Below are positions 31,301 to 42,345 of a DNA stretch of 64,000 nucleotides, piece after piece. Origin of the DNA: Muricea muricata. Taxonomy: Eukaryota > Cnidaria > Anthozoa > Malacalcyonacea > Plexauridae. Position numbers and translations under genes: made by a program. Each line of letters opens with the position of its first letter. Within the stretch, counting starts at the first letter, position 1. A model generated the notes under the pieces. That model searched no databases. It was given only the letters and a program-made list of their open reading frames with translations, and was not told the DNA's origin. Where the stretch lies: positions 55,167,725 through 55,231,724 of the forward strand of contig OY979716.1 of the NCBI GenBank assembly GCA_963855995.1, written 5' to 3'.

Positions 31301-32413
31301 AAATATATATTTTCAATATAATTTTACGAGTTTTTGCCTTTATAGATCTTTGTATGTGGATGAATTTCTGTTCAATGAAGTTGGCATTGAGATGAGCATA
31401 GCAATAGACATCGCACTTGCACTTGGGAACACTGAATCGATTGTTGAATCCTTATATTCAGTTATGAAGTCTCAGTGCATGGAAGGCGGCCAAGATAATA
31501 GTACATTGGCTTTACGGTATAACTATAACTATAGTTGCTATTCTTTTCTTCTTTCTCAATTTAAAACGATTCATTTCCATAAAAATACAGTTGTTGGCAA
31601 TTTATATAACGTTAATTTGATTAACATACCGGCACTATCATGCATAGAACCATTTTCTGTTTTAGAACCAAGATTGACTGGCTGATGCCCACCATAATTC
31701 AGGCTAATAAGATTGTAGCTGGAGTTGCAAACATCTACATCAAAGGTGATTCCAGCCGTAAACTTCCTAGGCACCGCTGGCCAATATTGGGTGCAAAGGC
31801 AACGTTTTCGCAGGGAAAAGATTATGGCAAAGTGATTTCAAGGAAGAAAAACAAAACAGCCCGATTGCCATTTCTTTTGTAGTTTTGTGAATGTAACATA
31901 AAGATACATATAATGACTACTAAAACAGTTGCATTGGCAAAGACAACAGCCTGAGAACATTGCATCTTCTTAATTGTATTGTTTGTGGTGCATTTCTTCG
32001 GATTGCTGAATTTATATACTATAATTTATTCACAACCACAGTGTTCAGCTACAATTCAGCTGCACTTTCATGGATTGGATTCCAAATGACAAATGTTAAT
32101 GATTTCATGTCTTTAATTAAGCCTGTTTTCCACTTCAACTGTATCACCAGAAGTGCACATGAAACAAATAAATACACACGTTTCGGTACAACACGGTTGA
32201 AATGGGAAAAGGGCTTAAGTATCAAATGTCACTTAGTTTTTAACATCTTGTGGTCATCCGTCATTGGCCCCGCCCTCACCTTATCGCTGATGCGCGTGAT
32301 CGCGGTTTGCGCCTGCAATGCTCAATGTCAGCACCATTGCGGCAGGATAAAAGCACTGTCACATCAACTTGCGGCAGTCTCCGGCGGTAGCCGAAACGTA
32401 CTTTCCACTATGG
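28338..32413 (+). mobile_element. hAT-like DNA transposon, complete, with 8-bp target duplication
   Basis: GTGAAATG flanks the element at 28330-28337 and 32414-32421. Ends are CCAGAGTGGAAAGT and its near-perfect inverse ACTTTCCACTATGG. Deleting the element and one duplication rejoins the LINE-3 frame (...DTFNHHFT / NIGENLANN). GCGGCAG recurs near both ends: about 28376, 28408, 28421, 28448, 28460 and 28488 on the left and 32339 and 32371 on the right, all in the same orientation. It contains a spliced transposase gene. The duplication length and protein suggest hAT, although the terminal CCAG differs from the usual CAG. Confidence 0.92.
28879..31882 (+). CDS. hAT-like transposase, six exons, one frameshift
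   Basis: Exons inferred from open frame plus GT-AG borders: 28879-29038, 29131-29829, 29911-30905, 31047-31232, 31346-31516 and 31666-31882 (stop). Motifs: GLFLEAEKVNKIVEG; FCALADKSTVHRVTNQAVV (probable first Asp); NSWQGSVLDGQYQAKGF; KLFQRGKPLAAARKKAEE; SRTCATRFSSSQVHEF; ENHFTQLKLRP; VDEFLFNEVG; NTESIVESLYSVMKSQ; and DWLMPTIIQANKIVAGVANI. The last two resemble hAT C-terminal dimerisation segments. A run of five C near 29752 shifts the frame (PPG instead of W-T-N-L-A). No other break is seen, so inactivation is recent or the shift is an assembly error. The true first exon is not identified. Confidence 0.78.
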
Positions 32414-33742
32414 GTGAAATGATGATTGAAAGTATCTGAAATTTCTGTCGCTTCTGTAACTACTTTTTTATTATCCAGATTAATTTTGCTGATATTGCCC
32501 AACCTCTTATGTTTACGAGACGTCAATTCATTTATAAGCTTCCAAGTTTTCTTAGGATCATTTCCTACAGTATCAATATTAGATATGAAATAGCTTCGCT
32601 TGGATTGTTTAATGAGATTGTTGGTTTCATTCCTAACTTTTTTGTATTGACTCCAAATATGTTCATGTTTAGTGATGTCAAACTTCTTTTTTAGTGAATC
32701 TCTTTGCGCATTTTTGAGATAACTTCCGGGGTAATCCACGGCGATTTCTTTTTCCCTAAACACTTTTTCTTAAGAGGTGCATGTTTGTTAATTACCGACA
32801 TAAATTTGGTTACCCAATTCTGCCACATTTCGTTCGGATTATCAAAATGACACGCTTCGTCAAAATTTATCAAATTCAAATCACGCAAAAAGTCAGTTTC
32901 ATTGAAATGTTTAAAATCTTTTCTAATAATTGGCTTATTACCCTCCCCCCCTTAGGGTAGCTGGATTTGCGAACTAAATAGACAAGTGAGTGATCACTAA
33001 TACCAAGCGAAAGTGTACCAGATGCTGTTATTTTATCAGTAGAGTTTGTAATACATAAATCAATTAAAGTTTGCGAGTCTAACGTTATTCTAGTTGGTTC
33101 AGTGATCAGTTGATGAAAGTCAAAAATATCTAGAATATTCATGAGCTCCGAACTACAAGTATTACGTTCTGGCAGTAATGACATCATATTACAATTTATT
33201 TCACCAAGCAAATGAAATTCGGAATTTTCGGAATCAATTTTATCCAGTAGGGTTTCGAAGTAAGAAAAGAGATCAGAAGGGGAATTTGGGGGCCTGTACC
33301 AAGTACCGACAAGAAATGGCTTTGAACGAGTATTACTGATCTCAACTACAATACATTCGAGGTTGTCATTCAACAAATCCTCACGAATACGAAAGTTTAA
33401 ACTGCTTCGCAAATATATACATACTCCACCGCCACTCCTACCATTATGTAATCGATCTTTTCTAATAATATCGAACCCCGGTAAATAGACCTGATCATCA
33501 TCGACAGAGAAATCAAGCTTGGTTTCATTTATAGCTAAAATATCAATGTTAGAGTTATCAATAATCACTCTTAAATCGTCAATATGGGCTAGCAAACTGT
33601 TTATGTTAAGAGAGGCCATAGTAAGGCCCTTACGAAAAACATTATTAACAATATTGACTTTGTCGCTATTACTATAAGTTAATGAGGATATAGAAACTGA
33701 CTGTGCACAGTCAATAAGCTGACTGTGCACAGTCAATAAGCT
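32414..33742 (-). pseudogene. LINE-3 (CR1-type), endonuclease half and linker
   Basis: From MASLNINSL (about 33615) the frame has an AP endonuclease: ILAINETKLDFS, KDRLHNGRSGGGVCIYL, GTWYRPPNSP, LLGEINCNMM and GISDHSLVYLV. A frameshift at the C run near 32945 and another near 32722 precede KRSYFISNID and KKTWKLINELTSRK. The frame stops at the 8-bp duplication of the hAT-like insertion. The 5' end (33699-33742) is a doubled 22-bp unit. An esterase ORF1 was not found. Confidence 0.88.
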
Positions 33743-33819
33743 GGTTTAAATCACATATAACAGAAATGTAACATTTATTGTCTCACCAATTATTTAATTT
33801 TTATAATAGAAATCAGTAG

Positions 33820-34788
33820 GTACCTACAACTTGACAAAGGCACAGAAACGGGGGATATGGCCACAATTCATGCATATGTCAAACAAAGCTTGGAATGTGC
33901 TGATGATAATGAAGCAGTTGACAGTGTGCAGTGTGGGCCTTCTACCTCCAACAAAGTGAGAAAGTTATTTCATCAAAATTGTTGTTTGATGCATATGCTT
34001 GAAAACACTTAATTTCTTTAATACATTAGATTGAAAGATGGTGGCGTGAGCTGCATGAACGTTTGGAAAAGTTTTTTAAAAGGCAGTTATTGATGCTCAT
34101 AGAGCAGGGTCATTATAATCCTGACATACAAATTGACAGGTAACAGTAAACTATGGATATATACTTGCAGTTATAACTTGTCAGTGTTTGGAACAAATTA
34201 CTTTTAAGTAATTATGTTAATTTATTAATTTTAAGGCACATGTTGGCATTTATATATATTCCAATCCTTCAAAAAGAGATGGAAATTTTTCGAGACACAA
34301 TTTGGAACAATCACCATGTACGGTGTCAAAAAGATGCACAGTTGCGGAAAGGGATTCCAACTCATCTTTTTTCATTCCCTGAATGTTACGATGCAGAAGA
34401 TTGTGGTGAGGTCATGACTTTTACCTGAATACATTAAGCCTACAGTAGTTTTTTTAGATAATAAAATTAAATTTAATATTCATTTCTTGAAGCCATTTGA
34501 ACATCTTTATTCGTACTATTTTTGTGAGGTTTTGTTTTTCTTTTGGCATAAATTAGTTACTCCATTAATTAATCTGAAACAATTATTGAAGGTATGGCAG
34601 TGAGCAATGAGCTGCTTGATGAAGTGTCAGAAACTTCTGGAGTGATGGCATACGGAGAAGACTACCTGCCAAGAAACATACGAGAAGAATGTGAAAGAGT
34701 GATTCCTCACATTGACGATGTTAAACCAGCAGATGCTTTTCTTTTTCTTAAGATGCATTATGTACCCAATCAGTCATTATCTGATTGA
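33820..34788 (+). CDS. DDE integrase, C-terminal half (four exons)
   Basis: Exons about 33820-33955, 34030-34139, 34236-34405 and 34592-34788, each with AG/GT borders. They read LDKGTETGDMATIHAYVK (second catalytic Asp region, DKGTE), CGPSTSNK/IERWWRELHERLEKFFKR (third acidic region, Glu in IERWW), ILQKEMEIFRDTIWNNHHVR, KGIPTHLFSFPE, and a C-terminal tail ending PNQSLSD. This continues the protein whose first half is at 15649-16752: same strand, no overlap in content, about 17 kb apart. Integrase-core proteins cut and join transposon ends. No stop or frameshift is seen in this half. Confidence 0.82.
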
Positions 34789-35177
34789 ATGTAAAGATTA
34801 ACGGCCAACAGGGAACCAATATAATTTATTCCCACCAATATACATGTACAAGGAAAATGTTGTACCCATAACAATCCATTTTCCCAAGTTGATCAATTCA
34901 TTTTATTCATTTGATATAAGATAAATTTCCTTTCTCATTTGTTCACATGCGTTTGTAATAGATCAATACACTTATGTTATGAAGTGAAATCTAGTGATAA
35001 TTTTCTATCAAATAAATTCATCAACCTGAAGAATTGAAATGGTTCAATACTTTATCAATGGTTTAACAAGAGTAATATAAACAAAAATAGCAAGAAGTCA
35101 CCTATAGGTTCCAAAACTTGCTGTAACTGAAATGTCTAATTTTAAACAACAGTATTAAATTGTTCTTAAAATAGGAC

Positions 35178-36783
35178 TTAATCTTCTATGTACATTGTGT
35201 TCTCTGGGAGACCCATCGTTGTGCAAAACTTGTTGCACTTGTGACCTGCAATGAAAGTATCAATGCCAACAGTGGAACAGTTACCACAGCAAAAAAATAC
35301 TTCATTGGTGTCTTGATCCATCACTTCTGTTGTGGCAATTTCTGGATCAATTAATCTGTACCCCATCCCTTGGATATCAAGAAGCATGAACTTCTTGCTT
35401 GAAGATTGATACGTGTAATGTACTAAGCTCTCTGCCTTATGCAAGAGCTCTATAGAACTTTCATCATCTGAAATTGGAATGATTACACCATTATTATTGA
35501 TGATTTTCACAAATGCCCCTGGAACATATTCTTCTATTGTAGCTGGTTGGTCATTGACAGTGGTATAATAGCAGCGATTGAACTCAAAACATTCGCCAAA
35601 ATCTGATGGTATGTTCATTTTAAACCTCTGGGTAATATGCCTCGCAACTGCGTGCATCTGAACTTGCTTGCGGCAGTGACTCTCAATGTTCGACTGCATT
35701 GTCTCTGATTGTTGCAATTGCCTTATCATTGTACAATTTGACAACCCATCTTCTCCCAACACCATGGGGTGCATTGTTAGCAAAAGTTGCATGATGGGCT
35801 TTACGAAACCCACCAGATTAAAATTCCTTTGTTTCAGTATAACAAACAGCTTCAAATGCGTCAGACCATTTCTGATTGGCCACATCAAATGTTTCAAAAG
35901 TGAGGGTTTCTTTTCTTTTATCAGCAGGCTTTACCAATTTCCCTGCTTTTAGTAATGTGTCAATTGAAACAGAGGCAGGGTATCTGGTCTTTATTTCTCC
36001 AATATGTTGGTCTTTGGTGGAAGTTAATACTGGTAATGAGCTACATCTGTCATTGTGGTGGCTAGGTGTATTGGCAGGTTTAGGTTGGTACATACTAGAA
36101 ATTGTGCGTACAGAACTAACTGATGCATCTTCTTGCCCAACGACAAAACGAACTAAATACACCTAAAAGTAAAAGAAAAAGTATTTTTTAACTCATAAAT
36201 AATATAGTTGCTACACAACCAAGACTATGGGGGGGGGGGATTTATGGCATATGTTATACAATCTTTCCAGAAGTTGCCCCCCCCCCCTCCAAATGTCCCA
36301 CTTCAGTTCAAACCCATTTCCACACCCTGAACATGCACAATTTAGAATCTCCCTCCCCTCAGACATCTCATCCAGTTAGTTTTGGTTTTCATGTTTAAAA
36401 ATAATCTGCAATACATTCTATATTTTTTTGTAGTTATTAAAAGCCCTTACCTTGTCTTTCCTGTGCGGTATCTGCTTGATATTCGTTGCAGAAGGCCCCT
36501 TGTTTGAGACCAGGACGTCGCATGTTGCAGGCAATGAGAAATGAGACGCACAAGCCTTTTTTAAATTAGCTATAGTTAACTCTTCGTATGGGAATTCTAC
36601 AAACTCACGAGGTTGGACGGGTCGGAACGTCTGCTTGTTATCAGGCTCGGAAGCCAGTCTTTGAACGATTATCTCATGCGGTGCACTCGAGCATTTCGTC
36701 TTTCTGTTGGAATCGGTAGCAGCTCTTTTATTGCCCATTTGCTGCCTCAATCTATCCCAGGCTTCTTTCCTCTTTTTGTTCAT
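35178..36783 (-). pseudogene. Alpha-kinase (MHCK/EF2K-type) domain protein, two exons, frameshifted
   Basis: Exon 1 (36783-36451) encodes a basic start and FVEFPYEELTIANLKKAC (ubiquitin-fold-like), ending at a GTAAGG donor. Exon 2 (36162-35178) encodes VYLVRFVVG, then the kinase: WVVKLYND (catalytic Lys, seen in another frame near 35745), KQVQMHAVARHITQRF, EEYVPGAFVKIINNNG, SLVHYTYQSSSKKFMLLDIQ and GYRLIDPEIAT, then CCGNCSTVGIDTFIAGHKCN and KFC. GxxF-K-NNNG, DIQG-G..DPEI and the HxCNxxC zinc motif mark the atypical alpha-kinase fold. Two frame changes (near 35825 and 35725) break it. It is convergent with the integrase gene 400 bases away. Confidence 0.82.
36228..36293. repeat. G-run/C-run inverted pair
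   Basis: A G10 tract (about 36231) and a C13 tract (about 36278) 40 bases apart could pair as a hairpin. It lies in the intron of the alpha-kinase gene. Such runs are also prone to sequencing error. Confidence 0.6.
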
Positions 36784-36930
36784 AATTTTGTTGCGATTAT
36801 AATGGATGATTCAATTGAAAGCACAGAGATTCTTCAGTCTTCACAGTTGATTGTGTCCGAAAGTAAATAGTTGAAAATGGCGGGAATTTGACACAGTTTG
36901 ATACAGCTGATCATGTGTACAGCAGGCTAT

Positions 36931-37240
36931 GAGCCTAATGGGCCAACAAGCCCAGTAGGCTCATTGAAAATCGTTATGCATTTGTTTTTTTTTCTAAATC
37001 AATAATTGTGATATAATTTTACATATTTGAAATATTTTTCAAATTTTTTAAAATTTATTTTACATAAATAATAATTTTTTTTAAATTAATTTGCATTAAT
37101 TTTTAAAATTTCTTAAATTTATTTTACATAAAAAATAGTTTATTTATTTAAAAATTAATTGGCATTAATTTTAAATAGACAAACTAATATATTTAATGTT
37201 TTTTCTTATGAACCTAATGGGCCACCATAAGTAACTGTAT
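36931..37240. other. Hairpin followed by AT-rich tandem repeat
   Basis: GAGCCTAATGGGC and its inverse GCCCAGTAGGCTC form a near-perfect stem at 36931-36962. Then come two imperfect copies of a roughly 75-bp AT-rich unit containing AAATTTATTTTACATAA. TATGARCCTAATGGGCCA recurs at about 37207. No gene is seen between 36871 and 37489. Confidence 0.6.
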
Positions 37241-37489
37241 TTAGCACTTCCCTTTATGAACCTCCCCCAACCTAAATGCATCAAAAAGAAATAAGCCTCA
37301 GGAGCCAAATAGAGGAAAAATACTCATGCTTACCAGTAAACAGATTTCAACAGAATCTCTGTAGGAGTTTTAGAATAGAACGTTTTAATATGGTACTGCA
37401 TTTGAAAAAAATGCCTGAAGTAGGTGTTATAAACCATTAAGGAACACTGAACTAGTGAAAAAATGTCCAGTTTCAAATTTAACACTTAC

Positions 37490-39330
37490 AGTAAGCAACC
37501 TGGTTTCTCCACATTCCATCATGTATCTAATGAATGCATCATCTTGAGCAATTCTTTCAATATCACAGGGTTCACCATCTCTGATCTGAATGTGAATGTT
37601 AGATAACATTAAATAACAGTAAATGTGATGGTTAGAAATTTTTTTCTCTAACCCTTTAAGCTGCAGAGCTTTGCCACTAATGACTAAAAATGTCTGGCTT
37701 TAGACAAGAAAAATAAGTAGGGTGCATTACAGCTCAGTGAGTTAACTTAGCTAACTCAAGAAGCTCAAAGAAAGGTATGCTATTGTGTACTCATTTAGAA
37801 TACTTTAAGCTACCCACAAAATAGCCAAAGCATGGGACCCTACTTGTACTCACCATTGCAATGATTCCTGCAAGTTCAGCATCTGCAATATCCACAAAAG
37901 AGGACCGTGCAACAGCTTCGCCTAAATCCCCTGTGGCAACATACCAAAATATACCGAGTGTAAGGTACGGGAAACCTGGCCCACCTTGGATGATAGAATG
38001 TGCAACAACTTTTCCCAAAATTTCAAAAACGCCAGTTAGGATGTGTTCACTACTATACACAGGACTAAGTCTACCATCAGGACCAGTGAAGAGCCGAAAA
38101 TTTGCAGTTCCATGAGAAACCATGCTAAAAAACTCAGTAAAGGCTTGTCTTAGTACACCACCTGTGTCAACAGCTGGCTCACCCCTCACTTGTATCTTAA
38201 TAGGAAAGGTTGGATCAAAATCTGGGCTTTTATAATAATGTAAGATATCCATCAATAAATCCTCCCTATCAACTTTGATCTTTTCAGCCAATACACGTGG
38301 CTTCATTGATGATCTGACACTCTTCAAAATATGGTTAACTGTTTCACATTTGACACTATCAGATGTTTCATCTTTCAACTCATTCTCATCACACAAAGCC
38401 GCAGCTGCAGAGTCGATATCTTGATGGGCCAATACTGTTTCTCACAACTTCTCTGTGTGTATTAGGAAAGACTGTTGAGAGATATTCTACATCATTTGAC
38501 ACTGATGTTGACAATTTGGTAGCAGTATTTACTGGACATGAGGAACTTGCAGTGGTATGTTCTTCACCACTTGTGTTACTTTGGGGAACTGGTGATGAGG
38601 GTGTGGCAGTTGTGGTATCAATGTCACTGGCAACAAATTCACTACATACACAATTTAGCCTTACATACAGTCGTCCATTTCTGCAAAGATTCTTCACATG
38701 TTTAAAATCCCATTTATGATTTTCCTTCACAATTGGCTTTGAAATAGTGTTTCGTTCTTTTTTCACAAAATCAAATTCTGCAGCTGTTATGTACGGAAAT
38801 TTTGTGACGAACAAAGAAACCAATTCATCTCGAATTTGCTTTTCGTTAAAATTTGGGGAAAGCTCACACTGACCTTTTAATAAAATCATGTCATCAAGTA
38901 AGCTGTACTCCTCGTCAGGAACATCACTTTCTTCAAGGAGATAAACACTCTTAGCCACAGTTTTGGGAGGTTTACATTGTCCCGCATTTCTTTTCTACGG
39001 TCGCCAAATATGCCCGGAAACGTTTTGAAGACGCTTTATTCCTGGTACATTTGATGACTGGATCTGCATCGGCTGGCCAGCTGACACGTTACTTCTTCCC
39101 GGAATTAATATCCCGCCATTGACATTGGTATTCCCACTCAATGATAAGTCTCTCGAAACAGACGAAACTGAAGATGATATTAACTGCCTGGTTCGCTGAA
39201 TTAAACTTTGCTGCCCAGAACTACGTCGAGAAAGTTCTTCCCTGACACACTGCCTTACGCAGTCAACTAAATCATTAGTTAGCTGATTATCGACCCCATC
39301 GACTGATTCCATCATCTTGAAAAAGAGCAC
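37490..39330 (-). pseudogene. HECT-type E3 ligase-like protein, truncated before the catalytic Cys
   Basis: Exon 1 runs 39330-37854 and exon 2 runs 37584-37490. Order: MMESVDGVDNQLTNDLVDCV and a Ser-rich part; an in-frame TAG near 38997; KTVAKSVYLLEESDV; FVKKERNTISKPIVKENHKW; a CUE-like segment (LSTVFPNTHREVV, then after a frameshift near 38437 HQDIDSAAAALCDEN); and the HECT N-lobe IQVRGEPAVDTGGVLRQAF, GRLSPVYSSEHI, GPGFPYLTLGIFWYV. Exon 2 adds IRDGEPCDIERIAQDDAF. HECT proteins pass ubiquitin through a C-lobe Cys; no C-lobe is found before the alpha-kinase gene starts at 36783. It is a pseudogene, or a fragment of a family I recall as multi-copy in cnidarians and fish. Confidence 0.78.
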
Positions 39331-39470
39331 TACAGAAAAGCGCGGGAAATTTTACCACCAGAAACGCCAAGGGAGTCATGGGATTTGTTGACATGAAATT
39401 TACGATTGTTGACATAAAAATTTAGTTTGTTGACAAGTATTTTCTAGCGTTGAATGTGAATGAAATTTAG

Positions 39471-40162
39471 CCGGTCTGTGCAGTGGCGGATCTAGCGTAA
39501 GTCAAAATAAATTACCACAACTCATTCTAGGATATATTTACATCTTAAAATACCTTCAAAGCAACTTCATTGGTTAGATTTTATTCTTTTGAAATTTATA
39601 ACCTATGACATTGTTATAAAGTTATTTTGAATTTAAAATTGAGCTGCAATAATTTATATTGACTTACCCTGGATCCGCCACTGGGTCTGTGGCAAATGTT
39701 TAATACACCCATTGTTCGTTTTGTACCTATTTTGTTCAACTCCAGCCACTGTGGTCCATATAGTTAACAGTCAATAGTCTTCAAAAAGGTATCCACCGAA
39801 TAGGATAGAAATTCAGACATAAAAACGATGTCTAAGATGAAAAAAGTAGTGTAAACACAACTTCATGTTGCCAACTGATGTCAGTGGCGCCACGAAGAAT
39901 TACAAATTGCTGCTTCAACATCGACGTTTTATGCATTAAATAACGTACGTATTTCGCTTAAATCGATATGGGTGTAACTTTGAAGATCTTTTCCCCCGAT
40001 AAGCTTAATAAACCATGTATTAGAGTCGAAAAATATTGTTATAAATAGACACAAGTGTTACATGTTCACTTTGTCGTTCATGTTTCTTTGTCGATTTCAG
40101 AATTTGTAAAATTGACCAATCACAGCGAAGCACAAAAGTTCTAAACATTTGCCACAGACCAG
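39471..40162. mobile_element. MITE with 21-bp TIRs, interrupted by a hAT MITE
   Basis: Ends read CCGGTCTGTGGCAAATGTTT (left, after removing the inner MITE) and the inverse of CTGGTCTGTGGCAAATGTTT (right). ATTTAG flanks both ends (39465-39470 and 40163-40168), a 6-bp target duplication. It has no coding content and lies between the HECT gene and LINE-5. Confidence 0.85.
39481..39683. mobile_element. 203-bp hAT-type MITE
   Basis: Ends CAGTGGCGGATC...GGATCCGCCACTG, with the 8-bp duplication GGTCTGTG at 39473-39480 and 39684-39691. CAGTGGCGGATC is a classic hAT terminus. The duplication is copied from the TIR of the outer MITE, so this one is younger. Confidence 0.95.
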
Positions 40163-41725
40163 ATTTAGTGATTGTGGTAAAGAATTTTAAGGTTGAGTGT
40201 GGAATTATTTTGTTGGGATACTAGAAAACAAAAACGTTGAGGATGGTATAAAAACTTGGACATGAATTGATGTGTTGAACGTGATTGAAAATGTTGAAAT
40301 GTGAATGTGATTTTCGTTCTTGAATTTTGCTACATTTGGCCAACCATAACTAGTCGATCATTGTACTCCTGCTGTCCCTTACGTTGCTGTAATATCCATT
40401 TTGTTGCTCTTCTTTGGACGTTTTCGACTTTAAGTTTGAGAGAAATATTTGACGGAGACCAGACTTCAGTCGCGTAATTTAAGTGACACTTCACCAGCGA
40501 GAGATAGAGTGATCGTCTTACTCTGGTGTCTTTAATCAGAGACAAGTCCTACGTAGAAGGCCAAGCATATTGTTAGCTTTACTAATAACAGTCAGAATTT
40601 GCTGGTCCCAAGTGAAGTTGCTTGTTATCACTACTCCGAGATCTTTCTCTTTTCTTACAGGAGCTAATGTTTTATCTTTAAGATGGTAATCAAAATTGAC
40701 TGGATTTAGTTTTCTCGTCACTGTCAGAACTTTACATTTCGATGCATGAAATGACATATTATTGATATAGCTCCAAGTGTTGAGACTATCTAGAGATTGT
40801 TGTAGAGTTTCACATTATTGTATACTCGAAATACTTTCATAAACTTTTGAATCATCAGCATAGAGAGCTGTCTGCGACATGTCCTTGACTTTAACTTTAC
40901 AAGTAGAGTGCAGTGGTCTACCGAGTCAAAAGCTTTAGCGAAGTACAAATATAGGATATCTGTTTGGATGTTCTTATCTAAATTCTCTCCGATTGTATGG
41001 AAGACGGACAGGAGCTGTGTGACACACGATCGATTTCTAATGAAACCGTGCTGTTCGTCTGAAATATGGCCGGAAACATGGTGGTAGAGATTATTGCTTA
41101 CACAGCACTCGAGTGTCTTGCTTACGATGGACAACAGTGAGATTGGACAATAGTTCTCAGCAAGTTCCTTAGATTCCTTTTTGTGGACAGGTGTTATGTT
41201 GGCAGACATCCATTCTGTAAGCACTCGACCACAGTTTAGGCAATGGTTAAAAAGAGTGCGCAGCCTTGATCCAATTTGTTCACAGCATACTTTCAATAAA
41301 CGAGGGTGGATTTCGTCTGGTCCATGCGATTTATTGACATCTAAATTACGCAAATAGCTTATGACTTCTTCCTCACTTACAGTGATTTCGGATAATTCTG
41401 AGTCGCTTGGGAACCGAACCGCGCTATCAGTATCACCATTGTCCGAGTTAACTCTTGATTTTTGAAAAACAGTTGAGAAATATGAATTAAAGATCTCTGC
41501 TTTTTCACGCGGTGTTTTGCCAGTCACTCCATTGTACATTATGGAAGGATTTAAATCTCTTTGTTTGTGCGTCATGGCTTTGTGATAGCTCCAGAATACT
41601 TTGGGATTCGCATAGAATGATGTTTCAATGTTTTTCAGATACTCACGATGTTTTCTCTTGATTAAATTCTTCACTTTTTGACTGATAGCACGTAAGTTTT
41701 GTTTCCGTGTTTCACATTTATTTAA
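40163..41725 (-). pseudogene. LINE-5 (APE-type), reverse transcriptase part
   Basis: Minus frames encode NLRAISQKVKN-type linker, NPKVFWSYHKAMT, LRNLDVNKSHGPDEIHP, NITPVHKKESKE, NYCPISLLSIVSKTLE, LYFAKAFDSVDH (motif A) and, in another frame, TALYADDSKVY (motif C), then SFHASKCKVLTV and YATEVWSPSN. Motif B and about 60 residues between A and C are deleted, and a stop follows YADD, so it is dead. The 3' end is not precisely placed; 40170-40320 appears to be its 3' UTR. The endonuclease half is at 44968-45955. Confidence 0.85.
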
Positions 41726-41989
41726 AGTGCCTATCCAGTAGTCAGGGAATTTGCATATTTCAATAGTTTAGGTGATTTTAAGAAGATTTGCAATATATTT
41801 CATAAGTCGAAAATTTGATCCTCATGTACTTTTAGGGGCATAAAAATACTGGGGCGAGTATGCTCCTGTGACGTCAAATCGGGAACACGCATTGATAACA
41901 AACTAGTATTCTATACTACAGAGAGTGTTGAAATATGTTTTAATCGAATTTTTTGCCGATTCTACGGTACTTTTCCTTTAAATTTCAAA

Positions 41990-42345
41990 TGGAAAAGTGT
42001 CTTCAAGCTTTACTGATCCAAATGACAGCCAAGCCGAATCAGAAAACAATTTTCTCGTGAGTTTTATGATGGAAGTTGAAGATGACAATGTTTATATTGG
42101 GAGAATGACAACAGATGTGTCAGGGAACTCAGGGCTGGATGGTCAATCAGAGAAAAATTCTACGGTTTCGCCTCGATGGATGTTACTTTTGAAGTATTAT
42201 GAGCTGCAAATTAGGGTTTTAACGTCTGGCAGGAGCGATATAGAAAAAATTAACCAAAAGAAGTGCAAAATATGCAGTGATGAAAACAGGTATGTCCCAA
42301 TACGTTATTATAAAAAATTGTCAAGAGATTTTTGTGTCAAATACT
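41990..42345 (+). CDS. Hypothetical ORF inside the left TIR, mirrored in the right TIR
   Basis: The frame includes SSFTDPNDSQAESENNFLVS, MMEVEDDNVYIGRMTTDVSG, LLLKYYELQIRVLTSGRSDI and KKCKICSDENR, followed by AGGTATG, a possible donor near 42290. The right TIR encodes nearly the same protein on the minus strand (44375-44660) with a few substitutions. Because it lies in the TIRs, both copies may come from one ancestral transposase exon. I do not recognise the family. Confidence 0.45.

Noticed and set aside
39340..39470. Three TTGTTGACA repeats as the right end of an integrase/kinase/HECT transposon
   Set aside because: I found no convincing inverted partner upstream of the integrase gene; one weak TATGTCAACAAG near 14529 is probably chance.
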